A stretch of 64,000 bases of DNA from Camillea tinctor (taxonomy: Eukaryota; Ascomycota; Sordariomycetes; Xylariales; Xylariaceae): the NCBI GenBank assembly GCA_022578605.1, contig MU394052.1, forward strand, positions 1,240,001 through 1,304,000, in the 5' to 3' direction. The position numbers were made by a program, and so were the translations under genes. A model generated the notes under the pieces. That model made no database searches and was not told the DNA's origin. It saw nothing but the letters and a program-made list of their open reading frames with translations. Positions 21,901 through 32,448 of this stretch are shown here, in pieces (positions within the stretch are counted from its first letter, which is position 1; every line of letters begins with the position of its first letter).

Positions 21901-23357
21901 GGCGTGACTTGAATCTTGTAGACCATTGTTAGGTTTTGACGACCTCTTTCGGATATCAGCTCCTTTGTGAGCCCTCGTCGTATCTCTTTCTCACAGTCTT
22001 GGAGATAATTCCAGATAGAATCAGCGTCAAATACACTTGGTTCCACCTCAGGACCAGGAAAGGCGATCGAGAAGAGCTTCTTCACGGCATCAGCAGAGAT
22101 GACCGGAGAGGGCGCTGTGCCATCTGTAGGCCTGCGCGTTTCTTGGAGGAAACGAGTTATTAATTTCCCAACCGTCTGTGGTAGGAGATATCCGTTTTGA
22201 ACCAGTGCTTCAAACTGAAAGAGAGTATCAAAAGGTATTTGTTGAGAGGCTGTTGCAACCGCAACCGTCTTGGCGAATTCCTTCAGCCCGGTTATCATTG
22301 AGGTGCGTCCCGTCAGAATAGTTGGGAAGTTGTAGTGCGAGAAGCTAAGATGGTCCTTATTCTTCAGTTGTGTGACCTTGAAGTGGAAGTCAACCGGTGA
22401 CAACGACAAACAATAAACCAAAGATTGTCCTATGATTTTTTCATGGGGTACTTCGTCGTGCGGTATTTTATTTATACGACTTCTAGTGGTCTCAGTCGAA
22501 GTCCCGGGGACCCGGGTAATTCCCAATCTGCTCATCAACTGGCGAAGATCATATGCCTGGGTCTGGGCGTGGATACTGAATAGTCTAGGCGCTTCCCAAA
22601 GAGTCAGAACCAAAGAGGTAGGACGTTCACAAACAGTTACGTCGTATATGGCCCGATAAGGTATTTCCATGCGTACACTACCGCCGCAAGCTTTGAAGTT
22701 GACTATCAATGAGTTTCGAGCGAACTTAGCGATACCTCCTGTGGGCCATTTGACATCGGCAGTATAGGTGAAAGTCCCCCCTGGATATTCGTAATGGCCA
22801 CAGGAGACTTCATGCAAGTCAAAAACGACAGAATTATTCTTCTGTGGCTCTTCCTCATCCTCATCCTCATCCTTGCGATTACGATCTTCTAATCCTTTAA
22901 CCAAGGCCTCCAATAAGAACTTGTCGGGAGGATTATCACTCTGAGAGCAATACACTGTAAGAGCAGGGTTTAGCGGTGATCACACCCTCTACATCTCCAA
23001 TGATGCTGAAAGGACTTCTTGAGACCAATGAGATAGGCGTTTTACTCAAGACTTGGTAGAAAACATAAGAGCATCACACTTACCAGACGCGCCTAGGAAG
23101 GACAGACGGGGCCGTGACCGAGGATGGCCATATTTCGTCACCCCCTCGAGCCGGTGCTCTCCGTAGGCTTCTAGGAACTTCTCACCATCCACTCGATGTA
23201 GGAAGGTGATAGAACCTGAATTCTTGTTACGGTACTTCTGGCAAGCCCAGTCAACGATGCCTAGTTTTTCGTACAGGAATGGCACAAGTTGGGTCCTCAA
23301 GCTTTGATCTGTAAGGTCTGAAGGGACATTACGCATGAAAACCTCAAACCCATCCAT
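18931..23357 (-). CDS. RNA-dependent RNA polymerase of the RNA-silencing pathway
   Basis: Seven exons from the plus-strand view right to left: 23357-23084, 22954-21314, 21199-20492, 20320-20158, 20099-19917, 19807-19487 and 19432-18931, giving 1263 residues. Residues about 3-85 look like an RRM (FEVFMRNVPSDLTDQSL, later NSGSITFL). The polymerase core shows FSDGVGTIS, QIRWAGAKGMLSLDDRL, IRPETMVKF, VTRSPALHPGDVQ and the catalytic motif DLDGD (residues 873-877), which is split by a 171-nt intron. Acidic runs occur near residue 110 and close to the C terminus. Cellular RdRPs make double-stranded RNA for Dicer in quelling, meiotic silencing or siRNA amplification. The RRM suggests the SAD-1/RRP-type branch, but the clade is not assigned. 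All intron phases match. Confidence 0.9.
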
Positions 23358-24687
23358 GGTTGGATTTGGTATTGTCAAGTAAGTTGCCACAGAGAAGACA
23401 ATTAGCAATCAGGTGGGTAAGGGCTTGATGAGGAATGAGGTGGGATAGTATCGATGGGCGGAGTTGCGTATAAGGGCGAGGGACATAGGGTAGCAGAGAT
23501 GTATCAAAGATAGGCGGGGGCGCACATGATAGCAAGATGCTGTTGCTGGATCAAATGGGAGGATGGGTTTCTTTTAGCTGGTAGGGTTCCATAGATGCGG
23601 ATAGATGCAAGGAGGAGGTTACAACGTAGGTCTATGGGGTGGTGTGATGGTATGTATGTTCTTTTTCTTCTTTCTTCCCTTTCCCACCTTTTTTCATGCC
23701 GCCATTGGCTATGGAGCAAGTAGGCTCTACTTCAGGTTTGCGATATGTGATGAGCGATAAAGGCTGTGTTGTTCGTGAAGCAGACTAGCTTAGAAGAGTA
23801 ACCCATGTGGGAGCAAAGACAGGAAAGTTGCAGAGTTATAAATAAATAAAGAAGAAGAAGAAGAAGAGAGTAAAGAAGAAAGGGAGAAAAATAATGCCCA
23901 TTCATTTATGTAGCCAATATATATTATATATCTATTATGTAGCTGTTTGCCATGTCGGGAATGATGAAGGTGTATATTATGGGAAGTAGAATCACAAGCC
24001 GCTTCTGTGGAGTATCTATGGAGATATGGCATGGTTGACCATACCTACCATCCATGAACCTACCTTAGGTCATTGTCCTACCTTAGTATCTATGTTGTAC
24101 AGTACGTACACAGGGTAGGAGCCTATCTATGTATGTACCACCTTGCTTCCAAGTTACCTTACCTGTTTAACCTATCAATGTTGCATAACCCATCAGTACG
24201 CCCCCTCTCCCTCCCCCCCTTTCCTTGTCCTTCTTCATGCAGGCTACCTAAAATATTGCCATAACCTAGGAGTGACCACTCCAGGCGGGGAAGAAAATGC
24301 TACTAACCGATACAGTTTCCCACCCATCCAATGGCTATATGCATTTAACTTCCATTTAGCTTCTTGATTTAGACCCCGCACAATTGCAAGTCATGTTAAA
24401 TCCCCTCATCCCCCCTCTTTATATATGTACCTTTACTCCACCATACACACCTATTGACTTAGTACCTAGATACCCACACATAACCTCAGGCTGCATACTG
24501 ACTTACACACCACACAATGAATCACAGTCACAACGATATTTTATCATGTTTAAGGTGATGTCCTAAATTCCTATCTTCTGATGTGTGTTTTTATTTTATT
24601 TTTATAAAATGGAATTACATAAGATAACAAACATACCTAACCTATCCAAGTACCAGACACCACTGTTTAGCCGGAGGCATTTCTTGA
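23358..24687. other. Intergenic, AT/CT-rich
   Basis: Holds the RdRP promoter and the 3' end of the permease gene. A GAA/AAG repeat lies at about 23850-23885. No gene supported. Confidence 0.5.
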
Positions 24688-26703
24688 TCACAAGACAAAT
24701 CTAAAGTCCTTATTCTCAAATTCAGTCTTGTCCTGCATGCCAGCCTCGTCACTAGAGTCCTAGGACAAAATCAATATAACCTGTCTCATTTCTCATGCTG
24801 CTGTTCCTGCTAACGAATCAAGCTTGGGCACATACCTTGTTCGCCAGTCCATAGTTTCGATCCCTCCACACATTCGTAAAATACATGTATCCTGCCAACG
24901 CAACCGTCAGATTCTGTTACAGTAGCCTTTCAATGGAGTCCAAGGGAAATTGTGTTTACCAAGGAGGGCCAAGTGGCATCCAAGTTTGATCGTGTAACCG
25001 ACCAGAAGCCCGATGGTCGCTCCGGGATAATTCGGGGCCTCGCTTTCTTTCACGACAAACGGTCCTGCAAAGTTACCCCAGCAGTATGCTGTGCTTAAAC
25101 CAGGTGGTCTCATTAATACATGTGGTGATTTTCCCTTGGTGGTATGCAAAGGCTGTGAGACACTTACAATATCATGGCACTGGCCAGGGACTTATGCGTG
25201 TATCCAGCCATATTCGACGAAATGGTGGTCAACGATACGGTAAACCCAACCGACTGGGCGTTGACTAGCCAGAAGGACACCAGTCTACCCCAGACATTCG
25301 ACCGCGGTAGGTAAGCCATACAGGCTGCAGATACCGTGCAGAGTATGTTGGCCGCAGTCGACGTCAGAAGTCTTGAGTCCGGCACGTTGAGCGTGATAGC
25401 ACCGCCAATAAATAGCGCCACGATCTGCACAGCGTCGCCCACCGACTTCAACTCTGTTGTTCTACCGGTAGAGAAACCTAGGTCCCTTATGATGATCGTT
25501 GAGAAAGAGTTGACAACTCCATTGGGTATTGCCGCCGCGAAGACGGAGACGAACAGCAAGAGGGCCTTAGGGTCATAAAATGCGACTAATGCTTGTTTCT
25601 TGTTAAATGCCTTGTTCTTGATCCCCGTCTCATTTGCGGAAACTCGCTTAACTGCTACGATACGCTCCCGATGGCTTAGGAATCGCGCATTAGAGGGCGC
25701 ATCAGGCAGGCAGGAGTATACCACAAGAGCCCACAGAATTGTAACACCCCCAAGTATGTAGAAAATCAGCTGCCATCTTTCTGGCGTCATGTTTTCTGGT
25801 AGCTCCGAAACCCCCTTGGATATGTATGATCCAACTATGCCACCCCATCCCAGCGATGAATACCATACACATTGACGTAGTGGGATTTCCCTTCGCGTAT
25901 ACCACTAGAACAGCGTCATTAGGTATAATGATCAGAGAGATTGTAGAGTTGAAAGAAACCGCTTACGAATCCAGTCATCAATGTTAGCCCCGGTGTTACA
26001 GCTGCCTCGAATATACCCATAAGGAATCTAACTGCGAGAGCACTTGAGTAGTCTCGGCATTGTGTCATGATTATCACAAAGAAGCCCCATGCCAATATGG
26101 CAATGGAGAGGACTTTCTGAGCCGCAAATCGCCCTATCAACCATCCGCATGGGTATTGTCCAAAGAAATAACCGGCGTACACCACTACAAGTCGGTCAAT
26201 ACTGTAAGCCAACTAGGTACTTTCTATTTCCAGTCCGCCCCAGTTTCCAAGTGTAAAGATACTTACTTGCTGAGAGGTAATTGAACTGCTGTCCCTCCAG
26301 ATGTAGCGCTTCTTTATAACCAAAGAGGTTTGCATAGTTGAGGGCGGTCTTGTCCATGAATTGTAGAGCCTGGGTTACTAGGAAGATTGGGAGAACGACA
26401 AGATCAATCTTCCATCTCACACGACGGCTCTATTCGCGAATAAGCGCTAGATGTTTGAACAGTGATCATTATACTGACCTCCCTATCTGACACTTCGATC
26501 CCAAGCCCCTCTACATACTCACGATACCCTACTGCATCGTCCTAGATATTTCGTATTATCAGCATTCTTGAACCCCTCACATCCACCCTCCCTTTTTGGT
26601 ATATGAGACATAAGCCACGAACCTCGTGTACAACGTCAAGCTTCCGCGTATCTTGGACCCCTAGGGCTATATTTCGTGTACCAGACTCGGGTACTTCAAC
26701 CAT
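24688..26703 (-). CDS. MFS permease of the Dal5/allantoate (anion:cation symporter) type
   Basis: Eight exons: 26703-26623, 26541-26479, 26429-26267, 26184-25967, 25904-25168, 25093-24960, 24891-24836 and 24759-24688, encoding 507 residues with consistent phases. The start of the membrane part (RRVRWKIDLVVLPIFLV, then FMDKTALNYANLFG, QQFNYLSAMVYAGYFFGQYP) and the loop CVWYSSLGWGGIVGSYIS match the Dal5-like family of 12-helix transporters for organic anions, vitamins or allantoate. It ends in the usual short tail (NKDFRFVL). Acceptor choice at 26185 was decided by this family pattern. It is divergent from the dienelactone hydrolase gene, with a 695-bp shared promoter, so it may import or export the substrate handled by the neighbouring enzymes. 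The substrate is unknown. Confidence 0.88.
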
Positions 26704-27398
26704 TACATGCAAGTATATATCGTCTTGAGGAAGGGATGTTGTTACCCGCGACCCAAAAACCAGGGTAGCTAAAGTACCACTAACCCCTCTTCTTATATAC
26801 AATTACTCTACCTAACCTAAGTATATTCACAATAGCTTTCCACTAGCAGTAATAACTATCTAATTCCTAGCGGCATGGAGTATCATTTCCCCCCCTTTCC
26901 CTCTCTAGGGTCAGCTCATCGATACTAGGTTAAGCCTAAAGAAACAGAGATTGATCCCTCCCACCCTCTATCCTATCCTACTCCCAGACTTCGCATTTTA
27001 GGAGCAAACGGCATCGGGGAAGTTCATTTGCCTATCTGCGCTGGGTAAGCGACCCGTTACCTGGATTGATGTGCAAAGGCAGGATCACAAAGACCTTGCC
27101 CCTCACTCACAATCAGTCAAAGTAGGACAAGTTTTCCACTTTCCGGGGCCAATCATGCCATCCCCCGCATCCTGCATGTCCACCTGCTGATACAAATGGG
27201 AGACGGTAATGACGCAGGGTGTCATTGGCGGCACAGGTGGACGGATATGGTATTCATGTGTCTTGAATCCGCGGCTTATCTAGCCGCCTAGGCCTACTAT
27301 GTCTCTGATATGTGCGACTGCTAGTAGCCGTCCTCAGTTACGCATTCGTAAGGGGGAGTAAATATATTATATACACCGAAGACGCGGGCAGCCATTCC
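26704..27398. promoter_or_regulatory. Divergent promoter between permease and dienelactone hydrolase
   Basis: The 695 bases between the two start codons contain a nested pair of inverted repeats (27178-27242) and a CCGCGG/GCCG-rich patch at about 27269-27290. No gene is seen. The arrangement suggests shared control of both genes, which is inference. Confidence 0.55.
27178..27242. promoter_or_regulatory. Nested inverted repeats, candidate regulator site
   Basis: Outer arms GTCCACCTG (27178-27186) and CAGGTGGAC (27234-27242) are perfect 9-base inverted copies. Between them AATGAC (27208-27213) and GTCATT (27221-27226) form a second perfect dyad around a 7-base centre. CAGGTG is an E-box-like hexamer and TGAC a bZIP-type half site; binding is untested. 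Confidence 0.5.
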
Positions 27399-28457
27399 AT
27401 GATGACAACGACTGGAGATACGTATCTCGCGAAGCCCCCGGGAGCATGCTGCATGGAGGGGAATGTCCACTCCGGTGAGCCCCGGGGGGTCTCTATCCAC
27501 ATCGCGGATGTCGAGACCTACGTGTCTGAGCCCCCGGCTAGCCGCGCCAACGGCAACATCGTGCTGTACTTCCCCGATATCTGGGGCTTCTACTCCAATG
27601 GGTTCCTCGTCATGGACGGGTTCGCCGACGCAGGGTACCTCGTCGTCGGTCTCGACTACTTCCGCGGCGTAAGTTCCATGCGAACCCTGAATAAATAGGG
27701 ATACCTACATATGACGTCGTAGTGATTTCGCTAGGTCGCTTGCTTACAAGGCCATATTGCAGGATCCAATATGGAAGTACCGGAAGGACCGTCACGATAC
27801 GTCGAACCCGGACTTTGACTTTGAGGCTTGGAAGCGCAAGCATACTGCTTTCGCTGACGCAAAGGTTCCTGAGTGGGTGAGCGCTGTGAAGGAGAGATAC
27901 GGCAAACCAGACACTAAATATGCCTGTGTTGGGTTCGTAGCATATGTCACGGCCATTTTATATGATAAGCATCTGAGTAGTTGAGATAGTTACTGTTTTG
28001 GTGCTCCGTACGTATGCGATGAGCTCGCAAAGTCTTCGTGTGCGGCAGGTGCTGTTGCACACCCGGCTCGCTTAACTAGCCTCCATTTTCAAAGCATAAA
28101 GAGTAAGTGTTTTTCTTAGAGAAGGCTATTTATCTAGGCAAAGGTTGCTGACTAGTCACATAGAGCCATTGTTTCTGTCGTGCTCTGAGGTGGACCATAC
28201 GTTCTCAGTAGACTCCCGAAACACAGCGATTAGCCTCTTAACAGAGGAGAAGAAGCAATACCATCTACAGCTGTTTTCAGGGGTTGAGCATGGCTTTGCT
28301 CTCAGGGGCAACATGGACAATCCGTATGAGCGTAAGTCCCATATTTAAAGGATATGACTGCTGGAGTCCTAATAACCTATGTATGTATACAGGCTGGGTG
28401 AAAGAGCAGAGTCAAAAGGGCATCATCGAGTGGTTCGATTTCTGGTTATCACAATAG
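27399..28457 (+). CDS. Dienelactone hydrolase family protein
   Basis: Five exons: 27399-27668, 27763-27932, 27990-28102, 28164-28331 and 28393-28457, coding for 261 residues, normal for fungal DLH-like enzymes. Motifs include IVLYFPDIWGF, LVVGLDYFRG, YACVGYCFGAPYVCDEL with nucleophile Cys149, LSCSEVDHTF with Asp195, and GVEHGFALRG with His227, so the Cys-Asp-His triad is complete. The fourth exon start at 28164 was chosen because only this acceptor keeps phase and gives KPLFLSC. Dienelactone hydrolases open lactones in aromatic catabolism; fungal relatives also act on other esters. It is the first of three plus-strand enzyme genes and shares a promoter region with the MFS permease. No targeting signal is visible. 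Confidence 0.88.
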
Positions 28458-29061
28458 CTGATGTTGGATCGAAGGCTCTAAGAAATGAATATGTTAAAGT
28501 TCAAATATGTTGGCAATATACCTAGTATGATACCATGGCCTAAAAGTAGCTTAATAACCTTTCTCTTTCCAGCCATCCAGGTCTATAGATAAGGTGTTTC
28601 TAATATAAAGTAAAGAAAAGTTTCCTATAACATTCGTATCATCATAGAACGAGCCGTTCATGACCTATAGTTTCCAATTCTAGTATGGTGCTTGTATCTT
28701 TAGGTTCATAATAATATTAATGTTCTAGACATAAGTATACCTCCATGCATTGTGAATGTCCCAAGGTTCCTTTACTTCTATATTTATATCTCGATATACC
28801 GTACAACAAGATACAGATCCGACTGCCGGTGACACTCTGTAGAAACGCCACCAGTACTGCGGGGAGTGTCATTGTCAGTTGCGGGGAACTAAAGCAACCT
28901 CCAAACAGGGTACTATGATAGTTCACAAATCGACGTGGATACTTCCCGTCATTATCTATAATTGAGAGATGCCCAATCTCGTGGTCGGAAGCTGAGCCTA
29001 GCTGATTATAATTTTGAACATCAGTATTTCGCAAGTAGCCATAGAAAGTTGCTTATGAAGA
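28458..29061. other. Intergenic
   Basis: AT-rich spacer of 604 bases between the hydrolase stop and the dehydrogenase start; no gene or clear motif seen. Confidence 0.5.
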
Positions 29062-30020
29062 ATGGCGCCCCCGAAATCTTTCGACTTCTCCGGCGAGGTG
29101 GCTATTGTCTCAGGCGCTGGGTCTCGTATGGCAGGCAAGTAATCCATTTTCTATATCGAGATCGAAGACCTTGAGCTCATGGTTTGCGGTAAGGGGAGAT
29201 TGGGAACGGTCGTGCCACTGCGATCCTGTTAGCCAGACAGGGGGCTAAAGTGGCTCTCGTTGACCTAAACACGGAGTGGGCGCAGGAGACAAAGCGGATG
29301 ATTGATGAAGAAGGAGGCGTCTCCGAAGTCATCGAAGCCGACGTTACGATTGAAGATTCTTGCCAAAATGCTGTATCTAAAACAGTCGAACTATTTGGGA
29401 CCGTGCATATACTGGTGAATGTCGGTGGGTGCTTCCACTCTCTATACATACTTTTTAGTCGGGGACCCTAACTCTATCCAAGTTGGTGTTGGTGGTGTCA
29501 TAGGAGACGCAACGCAAATTGACTTGTCAGCTTGGGAACGTGACTTTCGTATCAATGTCACTAGTATGGTGTTGATGGCACGCTACGCGATACCGGAGAT
29601 GCGCAAGAATGGGCGCGGAGCGATCGTGAATATGTCTTCAGTCAGCGGTCTTCTCGGCGGAAACCCATCACTGTTGTACGCAACAACGAAAGGTGCGATC
29701 ATCCAGATGACACGGGCAATGGCTGCACAACATGGACCCGAGAACATTCGAGTCAACTGTGTTGCGCCAGGCATGGTTTTCACGCCCATGGTCAGAGGGC
29801 GTGGGATGACGGAGGAGATGAGACAAGCAAGGATCAACCAAAGCCTCCTGAAGCGAGAGGGGACAGGATGGGACGTAGGATATGGTAGGTATCGAGCACA
29901 GCCCTCTTGATAACGACGCTCTTGTTTGCTAATCATACTGCAGCGATTCTGTTCCTCTGTAGCAAGGAAGCGAAGTGGATTACAGGGCTTATTATGCCGG
30001 TAGATGGTGGTGTAAGCTGA
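29062..30020 (+). CDS. Short-chain dehydrogenase/reductase
   Basis: Four exons: 29062-29134, 29194-29424, 29483-29884 and 29944-30020, coding for 260 residues. The Rossmann start reads VAIVSGAGSRMAGEIGNG after splicing, a classical SDR glycine motif. LVNVVGVGG, NMSSVSG with Ser154, and YATTK with Tyr167 and Lys171 supply the active site, and the protein ends in LIMPVDGGVS. Asp in VALVDLNTEW suggests NAD(H) preference. Intron 1 begins with GC, not GT, in the form CAG/GCAAGT typical of GC-AG introns, and this join is what rebuilds the glycine motif; introns 1 and 2 both end in AAG. It follows the dienelactone hydrolase on the same strand and precedes CYP505, consistent with a joint oxidative pathway. 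The substrate is unknown. Confidence 0.88.
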
Positions 30021-32448
30021 CCATTTCTCATCCTACCCAGCCTTTTCCGGCTTCCCGTTCCGTTGAGGTGAAGAGAGTATAACACCTACTCACGATATAA
30101 AACACAGACTACAGCCGGTAAAACTGACCGTCCGGCTCTCAAGGCAGACACTCTAGCAGAGAACTCGGAGAACATGCCGCGATCTACTGCAAACGCTCTC
30201 TCTGTTTGCGATCTTCCCTGGTCTAGTTAAGAGGTCACACGCCGCTTGTCACTGAAGCTTATGTGCCCCTGACATGAACACAGCAACAAGGTGAGGTTAC
30301 CTCCTGCTTATGATGAGTCTGTGAAAATCGGTCGTAGAGATGAGCCGTATCGGCGCGAGTCTGCCCGAGTTGCGTGTTGCGTGTTGCGTGTGTTGTGGGC
30401 TCGCCGGAGTGTGGTTATATCCAAGCCGCATCTAGGTAATATGTAGCCAATAATGTCAGGTTAGCTAGCTACTTAAATCCTAAGCGCTTACACATGTAAC
30501 CGAACATTATAGTTTGGGTGCTGTTTGTGTATTGAAGTATGTCATGTTCAGCATTTGAATAGTGATTTATATAGGTTACCTTAGTAGGCTAACACCCCTT
30601 TCCCCTTTTCCTGTGCTACTATTTGTTAGGCTATTCGGCGTTCACGTTGAATAATAGGGGGGTCCGACTTACCTAGGTACGTATTAACCCAAAAGATAGG
30701 TATACTATAAGTTACACCACATACTCCCATTGTATACTTAGGTGCCCATTTACCTAGATAATCTAAGTGATTAGTGCAATTATTAGGTTCAAGTACAACG
30801 TTGAGATAAAACATAATATGAACTCTCTTTTCCATCCCACCAATTGTTCCTGTCCTCGCCGAAATGCTGACAATATCTCAATTGATTTTAACATAAAAGC
30901 TTAGTGCATAATATATCACATGCATATATTCTAGAACTAAGAATTCCAGGAGCTGAGGGATTGATACGAGAATGTTGACGAATAGTGGAGAGACAAGATA
31001 ATAGGTCAGGTTAGAATGCTAAAAGCCGTGTCGCGCTATCATACCTACGCAATTGTACCTAATACCTTAACCTAGGTAGGTTAGTCGCTATTATAGTGTA
31101 CGTACGGGTGCCGCGGGAATATTGAATCCGCAAATAGGTGGAGACCGGACCGGATCTGTGGATTTGTGTACTTCAAGTTTTCTTTCCATCATTTTGAGTT
31201 TTGGAAGTTCCGTAGGTTAGGTTAGTTGTATCCCGACACGACGGGTTGACTTTAGGATTGACTTTGACTAGGTATGCACAGTCTATAGGGTATATAGGTA
31301 CATACATTGGAACTTTATAGGTTGCATGTCAATTGTGTCTCTCTTCCCCACCTAAATCCGCATCTAAGTTTCAGGATAACTCATAGTCTCTGTCTAGAAC
31401 ACCGGACATACATACCAAACAAACCTTATAAATGATCTGTCTAGGATCTCTGCATGACGGTGACGAAAATGTTCGTAAGTATATCGAGAGATTTGTAATC
31501 GGCAGGTTGACGTTGACTTACCTCGCATAGGATCCCCCTGGGTAGTGCATCATGGCATAGGGCCAAGCTAAAGCGGACTGACGACCGTCTTCGCAAAGGG
31601 GACATGATCTGGCGGCTTAGCCCTACCCGTAGGCCTCGGCTTGCGAGATAGTCGGTGGCTTGAGTGGGTAGGGCAAGATTCAGAAGCTAGGATCAGATCT
31701 TCTCATACCTACCTAGTAGTTTATCCCGTTAACCCATGCCTAATCCGACAGTTGCCGCAAAAGAATCGGACCAAATCATGCTCCCGGCCTAACCCAAGAT
31801 AATAAAAAAAATTCGATACACGCTACTCCATGCACAAGGAGCGGGAATACGTAGAATCAGGCAAAGGCATTCCAGATAGCTCAACCCCTGGCAACCCGGT
31901 CAGGTCTGAGCTGCGAGTGCGACGGACCCTCCGAAATGCACAAACTGTGGACCAGTAGAAGAGCCTCGGTTCATCAGCCTCTAAGCATGAAGACAAAGAC
32001 TTACTTTTTCAAGTTCGCCGCGGTTGAAAAACCATAAGGTGGGGCCTTAATCGTCTTAAACATCTTATTAGTTTGCGGTTCAACGCCAACGAGGACCACA
32101 TAATCTCAACATGGAGCATCGGCGAGTGCCCGTTGGCTAAGGTCGTACGTTTCTATGTTCCTCCGACTGGATATTCCGCTCGCATTCGGTATCGGGGCCT
32201 GCCAAACGAGCACAGCCTGTATTGTATTGTACTGAGTACTCGGTGAACGTATATGTGACGCACACGCACGCACGCACGCACGCACTAGATTAGATATATA
32301 CCCCTAACTACCTTATATATATATATGAGGAGGTACACATATATATAAGAGAAGGTTTCCTAGTTACTCAAATAAAGAAACGCCCCTCCTTCAATAGCCC
32401 ACTCACTTTATCATCAACGTGGGAAATCATAATACATCAGACACAAAA
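30021..32448. other. Large AT-rich intergenic region upstream of CYP505
   Basis: About 2.4 kb without a supported gene. It has TACCTAGGTA-like motifs near 30670, 30750 and 31070 and a CACG/ACGC repeat close to the CYP505 start. The frame at 30626-30835 carries no signature. Decayed repeat DNA is possible but no terminal repeats were found. Confidence 0.5.
32262..32285. repeat. (ACGC)n microsatellite
   Basis: A run of about six ACGC units 165 bases upstream of the CYP505 start codon, followed by TA-rich DNA. Confidence 0.85.
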
